Source: Larix kaempferi
Lineage: Eukaryota; Streptophyta; Pinopsida; Pinales; Pinaceae
Length of the DNA: 64,000 nucleotides
NCBI GenBank assembly: GCA_027924585.1
Contig: BSBM01000150.1
Span: forward strand, 16,213,501-16,277,500
Direction: 5' to 3'
Program-made: the position numbers and the translations under genes
Shown here: positions 10,352-21,676 of the stretch, piece by piece
How positions within the stretch are numbered: position 1 is the first letter of the stretch
Layout: every line of letters begins with the position of its first letter
Notes under the pieces: generated by a model
Told to the model about the DNA's origin: nothing
Seen by the model: only the letters and a program-made list of their open reading frames with translations
The model's database searches: none

Positions 10352-10784
10352 TGTTAGGAACCCATGTCTTTACTTTGTTAGTATATTGTTGTTGGACGCA
10401 TATGCTTTGTAAGTGGTCCCGTAGTATTTGTTGATCGATACTTTATATTAGCCCATTGTATTGACCCATAGTATTGGACACATATGCTTTGTAAGTTGTC
10501 CCATAGTATTATATGTCCCATGGTTTTGACTCATAGTATTGGTGCCTAGACTTAGCCCATGGTTTGTATTGACACATAGTATTGACCCATGGTATTGGCT
10601 CCTATACTTAGTATATAAGTGTATGTTGAGGCCTATGAAGGCACCGTGAAGTTAATTGTATTGATCTTTCTCAAAGGAGGTTGCCCCCTCGAATTGGACC
10701 GTGATCAATATAAAAGTGATTCTGAGTTCTATTATTTCTAATATCTCGTGTATTGCATTAATTAATTATTGCAGGTTCATCACA
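10352..10784 (+). repeat. 3' LTR of element L
   Basis: 433 bp, same ends as the 5' LTR. The extra 39 bp relative to the 5' copy comes from an additional ATAGTATTGGTGCCTAGAC-like repeat segment near 10530-10570. Confidence 0.93.
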
Positions 10785-11730
10785 CTACCTGGAAAGACTT
10801 GTTCTTGATGTGGCGATCATGCCATGCTTTTTCCCTTTCCTTCCGCACTTGTTGGTGAAATCCTGCAATAAAGCAATCCTCCTCCAGACCAGCCAAGTGT
10901 AGAAGCCTTTCTTCCAGCACGTCGCGATCTTCCATTCTTGTAAATGCAGCTATTCTCAAACTGGAAACAATGTACTCCATAGGCATAATGGCTTCCTATC
11001 CACAAGCTAGGCTAAATGGTGTATGGCCAGTCAACTTCTTGCATGTGGTTCTGTATGCCCATAAAACAACGGGAATGCGTAGGTCCCAGTCATCCCTATT
11101 CACATTGCATACCTTGGTCAGCGCATTCTCCAGTACTTTATTGAATGCTTCCACAGTTCCATTCACTTGCAGATGATAAGGTGTACTTCGTTGATGATGA
11201 ATGTGGAATTCTTATATCAACGTCTCAATGGTTCTGTTCAAAATGTGAGTGCCTTGACCACTCATCAAAATCTTTGGGCATCCAAACCTGGTAAGGATGT
11301 CTTCAAATATGAACTGCATGGAAGTACCTGTGCTGTAGTCTTTTACTAGCTTTGCCTCTGCCCATATGGTGAGGTAATCAGTTGCAGTAATAATGTACCT
11401 CGCATCGGCTCTCTTTCCTGGTGGGTTTATTGGTCCCACAAAATCAATTGCCCATTTCTCAAATGCCTGTAATGTCAACTGTGGATTTAATGGCATCTCA
11501 TCTCTTCGTGATGGATTTCCTATCCTCTGACAGACATCACAGCTCTGGCAATGTTCTTTCGAGTCTTTGTGAATGGTAGGCCACCATAGCCCTGCGTGCA
11601 ATATCTTTTACGCAGTGGCTCTTCCTGCGTAGTGACCTCCTGCTGCTCCTGAGTGTGCATTTGCTAATATAAATGGTTTCTCGTGCTCTAACACACACCT
11701 TCCTAATACTTCATCTGGTCCCAATTTATA
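10785..11730 (-). pseudogene. Element A integrase (zinc finger and core)
   Basis: The - strand order is a zinc-binding domain (GAAGGHYAGRATA, a stop, then CQSCDVCQRIG), then the core (WAIDFVGPINPPGKRADARY, YIITATDYLTIWAEAKLV, FGCPKILMSGQGTHILN), then after frame breaks the region near 10986-10790 (EERLLHLAGLEEDCFIAGF, AWHDRHIKNKSFQV). This is gypsy integrase, which inserts the DNA copy into the genome. Continuation is at 6168-6366, beyond element L. The second core aspartate block reads MSGQGT where the family usually has SDxGT, so the active site looks damaged. Confidence 0.88.
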
Positions 11731-13060
11731 TAACTGACCTGCGATAATGGTGAAGTCTGTTGCTCGCACTACCAACTACTTCTTTTGCTGTGTAGTGAAC
11801 TCTATGGGTGCCAATCCAGTAGTCAGAAAGTCTATGATGTCTTTATAATAATCACCAGCTATATGGATAGAAAACAACTACGTTTCAGGCAGATTATCTT
11901 CAAGATTCGTAGGCTCTTCTCCTGACTCAATCCTTGACAGATGATCAGGTCCTAAGTTTAATCTGCTAGGTTTAACTACTATTTCAAAATCATACTCCTG
12001 GAAGAGTAACAACCATCGGCATATTCGCCCCCCCTAACACTAGCTTCTTGACCAGGTATTTCAAAGCAGAATGGTCAGTGAACATAAGGAAGTGCGCACC
12101 AAGAAAATAGTTCCTGAACTTCTGCAATGCATAGACCATAGCAAGGCCTTCTCTCTCAGTAGTTGTGTAATTCTTTTCTGTAGATGAGAGCTTCCTGCTC
12201 GAAAATGCAATTGGATGGTAAATACCTCCCTCTCCTAGTTGTGCTAAGACAACTCCCAATGCTATACATGATGCATCCAAATGTACATGAGATGGCTTCC
12301 CCCAATCTAGAAAAACTAGGATCGGCGTAGTGACCATTTTTTCTTTCAAGGTGTCAAAACCTTGTTCACACTCTGCGTTCCAAATGAACGATGCATCTTT
12401 CTTCAGTAGATTCTCCATGGCCTCGGTTATCCGTGCATACCCCTTTATGAATTTCCTGTAGTACCCGGTATGCCCCAATGTAGTGCGCAACTGCTTGACT
12501 GAATTTGGCGTTGGAAAGTTTACAATGACTGCGATCTTCACAGGATAAACCATCAGACCCTGTTTACAGACAATGTGTCCAAGTAGAATCCCATAAGGAA
12601 CACATAAAACACACTTCTTTAATTTCAAAGAGATATGGTGCTATCTACATTTTTCTAGCATGAGTCTGAGGTTTGCACCATGGTTCTTCAACAACCCGAA
12701 TACTGTCCAATCATCAAAATAGGCTTCTAAAAACTTATGCATAAAATATTTAAACGTTGCGACGACAAATCTAGAAAAGATGGTAGGTGCGTTCTTTAGA
12801 CCGAATGGCATCACCGTGTACTGGAATGACCTCTATTCCATGGAAAAAGTGGTCTTGTGTCTATCTGCGGGATCAATTCGTATCTGGTGATATCCCGAAA
12901 AACCATCAGTAAAGGACTAGGCCTCACTTCCTCCAACATTATCAAGCACTTCATTCATGAAGGGTTAAGTACTGATCTAGAGATTTCCAATATAGACCCA
13001 GGTTCTATAGTGGTTCGAGGAACCAACAAAACCCCTTCTCACTGGCCCTTTCAGCAATAG
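11731..13060 (-). pseudogene. Element A reverse transcriptase and RNase H (N-terminus missing)
   Basis: RT starts inside the fingers. FTDGFSGYHQIRIDPADRHK, FQYTVMPFGLKNAPTIFSRF and the catalytic AYFDDWTVFG can be read at about 12920-12690 with small frame breaks. An open stretch 12628-11990 gives the thumb and RNase H: FPTPNSVKQLRTTLGHTGYY, HLDASCIALGVVLAQ, FSSRKLSSTEKNYTTTEREG, MFTDHSALKYLV. The linker to integrase (11989-11731) has several stops. It is a Ty3/gypsy pol that has lost its 5' part; the missing protease and gag suggest one deletion ending near 13060-13331. Confidence 0.87.
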
Positions 13061-13331
13061 CTTGCGAATAGGGTGAGGTCTCACCTGAGGTGTAGGTATG
13101 GGGGCACTGCGGAATTAGGTTTCCACAGTGGTGTGATGAGTTGTTTGGACGGGAATACTACGCAACGCACTATCAGACCTGCACTGCGAGCTGAGGACTG
13201 TGCGATGATAGACTACGTCGCGGTCCGCACTTCCAATAACTAACTGCTTGCGCAACCAGCACACCCAATGCTGCGCGGTTCAGGCAGGATACAATTAATA
13301 GGATAGCGCAATAGAGTTATATGCTTCCTCT
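13061..13331 (-). other. Unassigned stretch between A's 5' LTR and its RT
   Basis: About 270 bp, relatively rich in GCGC and TGCG words like those in A's LTR, with no clear coding. No canonical primer site lies next to the LTR edge at 13332, which fits a deletion that removed the LTR inner end, primer site, gag and protease together. Confidence 0.5.
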
Positions 13332-14554
13332 TCCAAACTTAACCAATTCAGATATTTTACTTTAACACTCAATCATTCATCTACTGCCTTAGATTAATTA
13401 GCCTTATAACGAATGCAAGTAGACGAAACATACAGTGTTGCGCGCACCCAGTGCTGCGCGTCAAAGAGTTATACAATCAGAACGTTACATACATATGTGA
13501 TTATTGAATGAACTAATACTTTCACAGACTTGGAGTACCAAGCATTCAACATTCATTCATTCCAACAATACTTAACATATTCATTCCCATCTTTCTCCTA
13601 TGGCGAATACATATAAAAGCATTAACACACCAACTGATAAATGAGAATCCAAGCATCCAACATAAGCAAATAGATACATGCAAACACTCAAACAATCACA
13701 CTATATAGTATTTAACGTGTTTCACCCCCCGAATGGAGGCTACGTCCATAAGAACTGTTGTTGTATTAGTCTTTTGGGAAGGGTACAACAGTTCTTAGTC
13801 TGCGCACACAGCTGCAGACTCTCTTCTCTCTCAACAGGCCTCTGCGCACTCAACTTGCGGACCCTTTACAATAGCACTAAGCTTAAAATATGCAACAATA
13901 TTCAAAGCTTAACAAAACAAAGAGTATTCAATAACATAACAACCATTTCCCATACAAAAATGCCTTATTTATAGATCATGCCCATAGGTCATGTCTTTAC
14001 AGTTTGAAGGCTAAAACCATTAGGTTTACAAAACTGTCATGGTTTTCCCTTAACCGGACGTGCTGGCTTTTGGTAGTGAATATTCCATCGTGGCCTGCCT
14101 CCAACACATTCGCATGTCGCTATCGTCCTTCCTATCGCACGCATGCCAACAGATTGCTTTCACCAAGCCGTTCTTCCTCTAACGGTCTCGTGCGACTGGT
14201 TCAGGTAGTGGTTCTTTTGCATGTGCAACCAGTCACTTTCTTCCAATTCTGCTCCTACCTGCCGCTTGGTACTCCTAGAGCATCTTTACAAAAAATAGAC
14301 CACTACTGGTCTAACCGGAATTTGTGCCGTCTTCCGCCCAACACTCTACTTTTCTAGATCTACATAGATTGGACACACCGCAACGTTGTCTCCTTGCAAC
14401 ACTGATCTTTGCAGCTCTTCTGTCGCTGCGCTGCGTGCAACTTCGCAACACCCCAAAAACCTATACCAAAAAATACTTCAACTGAACTGCATTCATCTCC
14501 GCAATTCCAAAAATACTTCTTCTTGAAAATGCCCCACTTGGGCCAGGCCCAACA
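13332..14554 (-). repeat. 5' LTR of element A
   Basis: 1223 bp, similar to 1389-2611 with many substitutions. On the - strand it begins TGTTGGGCCTGGCCCAAG at 14554. The boundary with B is sharp: just right of 14554 the - strand is coding for copia RT. The recurrent GTGGACGTA motif is at 13714-13749 in a degenerate form. Confidence 0.85.
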
Positions 14555-16335
14555 ACGATAATAAGATCATCCACATATAAAACAATAACAATGATATTAT
14601 CATCAACATGCTGAACATTCAGGTTAGGATCAGATATACAACACTTAAAATCATTATTCAAGAAATATGCATCAATTTTATCATACCAAGCCCTGGGTGC
14701 TTGTTTAAGACCATATAAAGACTTGTGTAATTTACATACTAAACTTGATGATTCAACATTAATAAAACCAGGAGGTTTTTGCATATAAATGTCTTCATTA
14801 AGGTCACCATTTAAAAAAGAACTTTTAACATCCATTTGGTGTATTTCCCATTTATAATATGAAGTAATAGATAAAATGGTTCTTATTGTATTCATTTTAG
14901 CAACAGGAGCAAAAGTTTCATTATAATCTATACCTTCAAGTTGATTAAAAACTTTTGCAACTAATCTAGCTTTAAACTTTTCAATCTGTCCTTCTACAGT
15001 AAATTTAGTTTTATAAACCCATTTACAACCAACTAAATTCTTTCCTGAAGGAAGAGGAACAAGAGACCAAGTCTTGTTCTTCATAAGAGAATCATACTCA
15101 ACAGATATAGCTTGTTCCCAATGAGGTTTACCCTTAGCTTGAGCATAAGAGGTAGAATCATCTGTGGAAAAAAATTTGGTCATAAGAGAAAACTTAGATC
15201 TAGTTCTACGACTATCGGAAGGGATTTCGATATCACTTCCTGTAGATTCAAGAGTTTTCCGAGACCAAAAAGGAAGGTTATAAGGGACATGAGTCACTTC
15301 AGGAGCTTCGAGACATTCAGGTGGAATAATTGAAGATGAAGAAGAAGGTGAACTAAGATCAGTCACAGAACTGGAAGGAGCAATCGAGATAGGAGTAACA
15401 GGTGATAAGGGAATATTCAGAGTAACATGAGGTTCGACAAACTTAGGTGGTGGAGAGACTTCAATAAATTGAACATCCCTTCTAATGCTGACACTTTGAT
15501 TAGAAGGATCAAACAACCTATAAGCCTTAGAATCCTCATAATAACCAATGAATATACACTTGTGAGACTTGGGTTCTAATGTTTTCCATTTTTCATCAGG
15601 AATATGATCCCACCATTCACAACTAAACACTTTAAAGTTACTAATATCCGGTTTTCTACCATTCCATTTTTCCTCAAGGGTAACATGCTTAATAGGTTTT
15701 GTAGGAACTCTGTTTATAATAAAATTAGCACAACTTATGGCTTCGGCCCAAAATTTCTTATGTAATCCTTTAGAATAAAGCATACATCTAGCCATTTCAA
15801 CTAAAGTTCTGTTTTTCCTTTCAGCAACACCATTTTGTTGAGGTTTGTAAGGAACAATATTTTGATATTGAATTCCATGTTTAGATAAAAATACTTCAAA
15901 TTATTTCTTAATGAATCCCCCCCCATTATCAGTTCTTAAAGTCTTAATATTTTTACCAGAATCATTTTCAACCAAGGATTTAAATACTTGAAATTTAGAA
16001 AAAGTCACTTTTATGTTTCAAAAAATAAACCCACGATTTTCTACTAAAGTCATCAATAAAGGTAAGAAAATAGAATGCATGTGATATAGAAGTAACTTCA
16101 AGAGGACCACAAATGTCACTATGAATTAATTGCAAAGGTTCTTTAGCATGCCAAGCTTTACCTTTATCAAACATTTCTTTATGATGTTTACCAATAATAC
16201 AACCTTCACAAACACCGTTAGTAGACAAAATATTAGGCAAGCCAACTACCATTTTAGTTAACATTTTCATTTTTCCATAATTCAAATGACCTAATATTTC
16301 ATGCCATAATTTACTTATTTCATCAACATGAGCAA
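14555..16335 (-). pseudogene. Element B integrase and reverse transcriptase
   Basis: From 16335 leftward: the end of the pre-integrase zinc region (LNYGKMKMLTKMVVGLP, CEGCIIGKHHKEMF), integrase core (LIHSDICGPLEV, FIDDFSRKSWVYFLKHK, then after a frameshift near 15995 TLRTDNGGGF, and PQQNGVAERKNRTLVEMAR), and an open frame of over 400 codons (from 15795) ending in RT. RT shows CKWVYKTKF, RLVAKVFNQLEGIDYNETFA, MDVKSSFLNGDLNEDIYM, SLYGLKQAPRAWYDKID and the catalytic YVDDLIIV, after which A begins. One stop lies in the integrase (KK*FEVF, near 15904). Apart from that stop and the frameshift the reading is well preserved. Confidence 0.92.
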
Positions 16336-16550
16336 TGTTGTATTCAAGCAGAGACTATAAGCATACACAGAGATATAATCAAGACAAGAGAGATGAGTTG
16401 AATGCATCCAACTAGTTATATTCATCTTGATAGGTATATTTATACATCATATATGTGGTTGGAGCGGTTGCACCTGCTCCAAGCTTCTTTAACTAGATTA
16501 TTACATAGTAACTAATGACAACTAAGGATCCCGAAGGGTCCCCTCTAACA
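16336..16550 (-). repeat. 3' LTR of element C
   Basis: 215 bp, closely similar to 18912-19128, with a handful of substitutions and small indels. It begins at TGTTGTATTCAAGCAG (+ strand) and ends CCCCTCTAACA. Confidence 0.93.
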
Positions 16551-18911
16551 TCACCCCCACCTCAAAATCTTTCTTCGTCCTGAAGAAACATGAACAACCA
16601 TGAACTGCGATTCCTTTAGTCTCTGTCAATAGTTTGGTAGTGGCCAATCGAACCTTCTCACACCTTCCTTCCGAATTCTCTTCCATGGTCCAGGAACTTC
16701 TGGGCTTCGTCGCTCTGCCATTGCACCAACTCACCATCTTCCTGAAAAACTTTTGAAATGACACTGAATAGATGTTGATGTGTGTCAGCACCGGGGGGAT
16801 TGATCAATTTAAGTGTTCTTTTGTCATTATTAAACGTGAAGCGCTTTCTCTGTGTGGTATAGATGTCTTCTGCTTGAGTACATGCTTTTTGTGGACTTAT
16901 CTGTCGTGAGGCTTCCTGCAAGTTTTGAATGTGTCGCTGCTACTTGTGGTTGACACTGATATTGGTCGACTTGACTTATAGTTTTGACTGACTTGACTCG
17001 ACATGACTTACTAAGTCAGCTAGAGACCGACTGAATTACAAAATTATAATACAAAAAGGGCCGACCAAAAGAACTCGACCACTTTTGTACATACCCGACC
17101 ATACATAACAACTTCGACCAAAATGGAATAGACTTCAACCAATATGAGTATTGACCACACAATTTACAAAAATACAATCAACTTGAAAGTATCATGTATG
17201 TCCGACTAAAATTTTGTCCCGACTTAACAAGTGCAAATAAGCACGACCATCCACCAACCTTACAATGAGAATTTAATAATCTATCGACCCAATACATTGT
17301 AGACTACATTACTCTTAGACCATCTTTATTTAATACCTCGAGTAATTACTTTACTCCATTTGTGTTTTTCTTCAACTCTAAAAAGGTCGACGTGAATGAT
17401 CAATACGTAGACAATTGGAGTCGATATACCTGCTGGTCAAAAGGACTGTTAATCAATAGATAAGTGGCCGACAGCATCATCCCCAGGCTTTCCTTTATTT
17501 TAAAATTCGAATGCTTGTGATATGCAAGACTCTGTTTGGACAACAACTTTATGCTCCCTTGGTCGACTGTGGCAGTCGGTTTCTTCTTTAATCGATGTGG
17601 TCGAGCAGTAGATACAACATCTAGCATCAACTTTGTCAACTCCGACGGATCTTGATCACTTAATAGACTTGGAAATTTTATGAGAAAAGCGACATGCTAG
17701 CATAGTTGAGAAAGAATATTTAGTTTTGACAGCATCAGTGGGTGCAGACTTATTGAAATGAGCATCTGGAGCATCTTTCTGAGCATCCTTTCTTCTTGTG
17801 CGCAGACTGGTGTAAATCATCAGAACTAGTCGGTGAACTTTATTCATCGAGCAAAATAGCAGCACTTACTTTGTTGTGGCTGGTCGATAGTGAAACATAA
17901 TTTCACAATAGGTCGACTTCTCTGCTTTAACATGCTCAACTGTCAATCAACGGACTATGGCCAACAGAGCAATGTGGTCAAGAGTACTCCACGGTCTTCA
18001 ATTGTAGCAAAAACTTCTAGTCGTCTACCTTTCAGATCGAAAGGTTAGTCGACTCAGACATTCGATGAGCGTGAAATCATTGACAATTTTTTTTTTAATG
18101 TCAAATATTCAATGGATCACGATCAATATATGCTTGATAGCCAATAGTTTTATATAGTCGATAAGCACTCTTGTGGCGGTCGATGGAGATCGTCTAACGG
18201 TCAGGTAGTATAACTGACAACTGGTTTTAACAGTTCTGACTAGTAAATAGTCTTCTAACAATTAAAATCGTTGATCAACGGTTATTGCAGTGGATGTGGT
18301 TGACTTAGTAACCGCTCTGGTCGATGAATGTACACATTTGACAGATCAAAATTGTTCCTCGTGCGGCCATAAACAAAATCGATGCAGCATTTTTTTCCTT
18401 TTATATTGGTCATTGGTCAACAATTGATCGATTGATGATGGGAAGTATTTATGTTGAGGTCGACACTAAACATCAACAAGTATTCTAGTCGACGCTCTCC
18501 ATTAGTTAGAGATTACACGGACCTCACAATCGATGAAGCAGCAGAATAGTGGTCGACGAAAAAATTACTATAAATATGGAAAAGATCTATTGCTATACCA
18601 AACAATACAACATAACTTACTTATGATTTGGCGGGTCAGAAGATATCCCATGAAGTTTGTTCAAAATATTGCGAATCACATGATTTCCCTTGAGCGCTTT
18701 ACTTCTCCAAAATTCAGAGGGTTCCACGCAACTAGCCTCGACCACATCATACTTTCACGAGCATCATCTTTAAGCTTTTCTTTGTAGGTTTCCTTCACAT
18801 TTCACAATTTCTTGCAGGGATTATTTCTCCTCACGATCTCCTTCAGGTTCGAACCGCTCCTCTTTTGCTGCTGCTATCACCCAGCCAAAAGAGAATGGCA
18901 ACGACGACATA
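16551..18911 (-). other. Interior of element C, non-coding, rich in GTCGA words
   Basis: The longest frame (16658-16921, - strand, 87 codons) matches nothing I know. From about 16960 to 18740 the sequence repeatedly contains GTCGA, TCGAC or CGACC (for example GGTCGACTTGAC, CTCGACCACTTT, TTCGACCAAAATGG), more than twenty times and irregularly spaced. This is unusual in AT-rich plant repeat DNA. It may be captured foreign sequence or a decayed short repeat. Confidence 0.6.
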
Positions 18912-19128
18912 TGTTGTATTGAAGCAGAGAGTATAAGCATACACAAAGATATAATCAAGACAAGAGAGATGAGTCGAATGCATCCAAATGGTTATATTCA
19001 TCTTGATAGGTATATTTATACATCATACATGTGGTTGGAGCGGTTGCACCCGCTCCAACGGCTTCTTCAACTAGATTATTACATAGTAACTAATGACAAC
19101 TAAGGATCCTGAAGGGTCCCCTCTAACA
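18912..19128 (-). repeat. 5' LTR of element C
   Basis: 217 bp, partner of 16336-16550. The sequence just inside it on the - strand (TATGTCGTCGTTGCC) does not look like the common initiator-Met primer site. Confidence 0.93.
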
Positions 19129-19133
19129 AGCAA

Positions 19134-19290
19134 CATAGGAATAAAAGGGTTGTCTTTTAGTTGAATTAAAACCAACAAATTTATATAAACCAACATGACC
19201 AGAAGAAACTACTTTGAAATTTTGATTGATATATTTAAGAACATATCTATCAGGCCAAGATTCAATTTTATATCCTTTTTTAAATGCATG
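19134..19290 (-). pseudogene. Element B pre-integrase domain, N-terminal piece
   Basis: The - strand reads HAFKKGYKIESWPDRYVLKY, then INQNFKVVSSGHVGLYKFVG. This is the start of the copia pre-integrase region. It joins to 16335 once element C and one AGCAA are removed. Element D begins at 19292. Confidence 0.85.
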
Positions 19291-19291
19291 A

Positions 19292-21062
19292 TGTAGTGTC
19301 CCTTTTTAAGAATTTGCAAAAACTAGGAAAAATTGCCAATTTTGACGAATTCGACCCTTATGCTAGTATTGACTCAACTGTTTCCAAATGGATCCAAATG
19401 GTTTCGAATTGGGTCTGAATGAGTTTTTAAGGTATTCAAACATGTAAATGAGGCGTATGGATGCTTGGAAACTCTTGAAACACTTCTGCAACATTCAGTT
19501 ATAATCAGGGAAAAATAGGGAACTTTACTAGTCAAATCGAGGTTCAAATCCCCAAGGGTAGGGGACAAAGATGGCTTCCCAAACACTGTAAAAAATTCCC
19601 AAATTTAAGAACATAGACATGGTACTGATAAATTACTTCAATGGTCTCCCTAATTCATCATTAATCAGTTTCTATAAGCTTTTTCAACTCCCATAAATCA
19701 GATGTTTGTATAATAGCTTTGACATAGGGGGAAATGATAGTAAATATTTACAAATGGTTATGAAACTTAAGAATATTGCTCCAAATTCTTGTCTAATGAA
19801 TATGAAACTTCTTCAAAATATTAATGGCACTCCATAAAACAATAATATATCATATTTTGAATGAAACATTCGAATTTGATACAACTTCAAGTGCAAATAA
19901 CAAGGTATTGGGGAAATGACACCATTTATTCATAGTTTAGCATTTGTACATGAAATATATTGGAATTTAGACTTGAGAGTCTTCTCAGTAGTAAATATAG
20001 AGTATATATATATCATATTACAAATATATGGGGCCTCAAGAGATATCTCAAAGAGATCATCACCTCACCAAGTGCGCCTCTCCTCAAGGAGCAAGAATAT
20101 GACAAGAAATGGGAGAATGGTTGTAGAAGCAAGTTGAAAGAGATGTGACCATGATCTGACCTATAGATTCAACCTATAACAAAAGAATCCATTGTAGCTC
20201 CAAATTAAATCTCTGAATGGCCTCTCCAATTTCCAATTAGGATGGGAATCTTTCACCCTCGAAATTGGTGCTAAGGCTTGTAGAATAGCACTCTACTAGC
20301 TCCTCTCCAAATGCAAAATGTAAAATCATCAAAAGATACTCTATTCTTTGTTCTTGTATTTTATAAACTTCTCAATTCCTCCATGGGTTGAATTCCTTTC
20401 AAAAGACTCATTCCAACTCAAGTTGGGAAGAGATTCCAAAGTATGCCACTTGTTCCTCAAATTCTAGCTTCCTCCTTCACTCAATTCGAATAGGTGTCTC
20501 TTTGGATTCCCTAACTCCCTTGTGCACCTTATTGGAGGATATTTTTATCCCTGAAATGTCATCTATGTCAGATGTCATCCTTTAGGCTTGATTTTTTTCA
20601 TAGGTGTCATAGCATCTTCATCATTGTTGTCATAGAAGCTAGGGAATTTAGCCCAAGTGTCTCAATATCTCTCCAATGCCTCTTCCTCTTCCATGGGAGT
20701 TACTCTTCCACTCCAATTCGACCTACATTGATTCATTCCAAGTATATTAACCTTCCATCTCCCCAATATCATTAGACTCCACCTTGGATTCGATTGGGTG
20801 AGAATAAAATTCCATGTGGCATGAGGAATCTAGCTTTGTGTGGGTCCCACACCACCAATGTGTCTCCATGACCAAGTGCCAACTTATTTTCCTAGAATAA
20901 ATATTTATTTAAAACCTTTTAATATATTTATGTCAATATAATGTCCATTTGGGGTTTATTAGTTCCCTTATTCCTAAATATAATGTTTCCACCCCAACCT
21001 AGGAAACAAGTAGATTGGTGGAATTTTTCCTTCTTGAGATTTATTTGAATGGGGACATTACA
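19292..21062 (-). repeat. 3' LTR of element D
   Basis: 1771 bp, the same length as its partner, with many scattered substitutions (older than elements F and G). The + strand ends are TGTAGTGTCCC and GGGGACATTACA. It contains only short chance frames. Confidence 0.93.
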
Positions 21063-21080
21063 GTCCTCCCAACCCAAGAT
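21063..21080 (-). other. Polypurine tract of element D
   Basis: The - strand reads TTGGGTTGGGAGGAC directly before the TGTAATGTCC of the 3' LTR. Just upstream on the - strand is an imperfect hairpin (ATTGCTTT paired with CAAGCAAT), which is perfect in D2. Confidence 0.7.
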
Positions 21081-21112
21081 TGCTTTCCCTCAAGCAATAT
21101 CAATTTAGGATG

Positions 21113-21664
21113 TGTTGAAATATTGTAACTTCAAAGAATATTATATTTGTATATTATTTATTCCGGAGATGTTCCATGCCTCCGATGTGATTATACTATA
21201 AATCCGGAGATGTTTATTCCTCCGAGTTGGGTGTGGTAACTAGGGTTATTAGACCCACCATGTGGGGGTCGGCCCAGTCAGTTATAATGGGGTATTTAAC
21301 CTAATGGTTAAATACGAGCCTACATGTACTTGTGTAAAATACATATCAGAGTAGTGTATAAATAGAGGAGGTGTGTTCCTCATTTGATACACTCACTCAC
21401 TTGAGGATAACACACTTGTGGATGAGAGGTCTGCTATTGTGGAGGAGGAGATCATGTCTCAGGGTTTCATCTTTGTATATTGCTGGTCATCTATATTGAG
21501 GAAGCTTTGCTGGGTTTTCTACCCCATGAGGGTTTCCCATGATAAATCTCTGTCTCTTGTGTTTATGCTGTGCTTGTTGTTTCTTCAGTGATCCTATATA
21601 TGCTATTATTGTGAAATGGAATGTAATGCTGCTATTTTCTGTCTTATCATATTAAATATTTACA
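21113..21664 (+). repeat. 5' LTR of element F
   Basis: 552 bp, TGTTGAAATATTG to ATTAAATATTTACA. It contains palindromic CCGGAG/CTCCG words near 21160-21220 and a TATA box at 21357-21364. Confidence 0.96.
21357..21364 (+). promoter_or_regulatory. TATA box in F's 5' LTR
   Basis: TATAAATA followed by GAGGAGGTGTG, conserved at 28554-28561 in the other LTR. It is the likely promoter of the element, with transcription starting about 25-35 bp downstream. Confidence 0.7.
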
Positions 21665-21676
21665 TGGTATCAGAGC
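21665..21676 (+). other. Primer binding site of element F
   Basis: TGGTATCAGAGC, complementary to the 3' end of plant initiator-Met tRNA, sits directly after the LTR. It starts minus-strand synthesis. Confidence 0.92.

Larger units (their letters stand above)
6367..10784 (+). mobile_element. Element L: internally deleted Ty3/gypsy element inside A
   Basis: Complete LTR to LTR with a perfect 5-bp target duplication CTACC (6362-6366 and 10785-10789). Order: 5' LTR 6367-6760, leader, gag, protease, remnants of RNase H and integrase, polypurine tract 10341-10351, 3' LTR 10352-10784. The element ends are TGTTAGGAACC and TTCATCACA. RT and the integrase core are deleted, so it could not move by itself. 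It sits in A's integrase in opposite orientation and is therefore younger than A. Confidence 0.95.
1368..14554 (-). mobile_element. Element A: Ty3/gypsy element with a third ORF, lacking gag and protease
   Basis: Two similar LTRs flank a - strand internal region. Read 5' to 3' on the - strand the order is LTR (14554-13332), RT and RNase H, integrase (interrupted by element L), a long coiled-coil ORF, then the 3' LTR (2611 leftward). RT before integrase places it in Ty3/gypsy. Gag and protease are missing: recognisable sequence starts in mid-RT at about 13060, only some 270 bp after the LTR. The right end cuts the copia RT of element B just after its YVDD motif. The expected target duplication there is ACGAT, but the left side shows neither ACGAT nor the rest of B, so the left flank has been rearranged. 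The left end is placed at TGTTAAG (1368), which mirrors the TGTTA at the other end; LTR similarity itself begins at about 1389. Confidence 0.8.
16336..19128 (-). mobile_element. Element C: small non-autonomous LTR element in B
   Basis: Two LTRs of 215 and 217 bp (16336-16550, 18912-19128) with a perfect target duplication AGCAA (16331-16335 and 19129-19133). The LTR is TGTTAGAGG to AATACAACA read on the - strand. A polypurine-like run (GAGGTGGGGGTGA on the - strand, 16551-16563) next to the left LTR gives the orientation. The 2.36-kb interior has no gag, protease, RT or integrase that I can recognise, so it must have been moved by proteins from another element. Removing it rejoins B's pre-integrase coding. 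Confidence 0.93.

Noticed and set aside
19292-21062. Possible host genes in D's LTRs (frames at 20388-20775 and the equivalents near 32107-32385)
   Set aside because: Present in both LTR copies only as short diverged frames; explained by LTR duplication.
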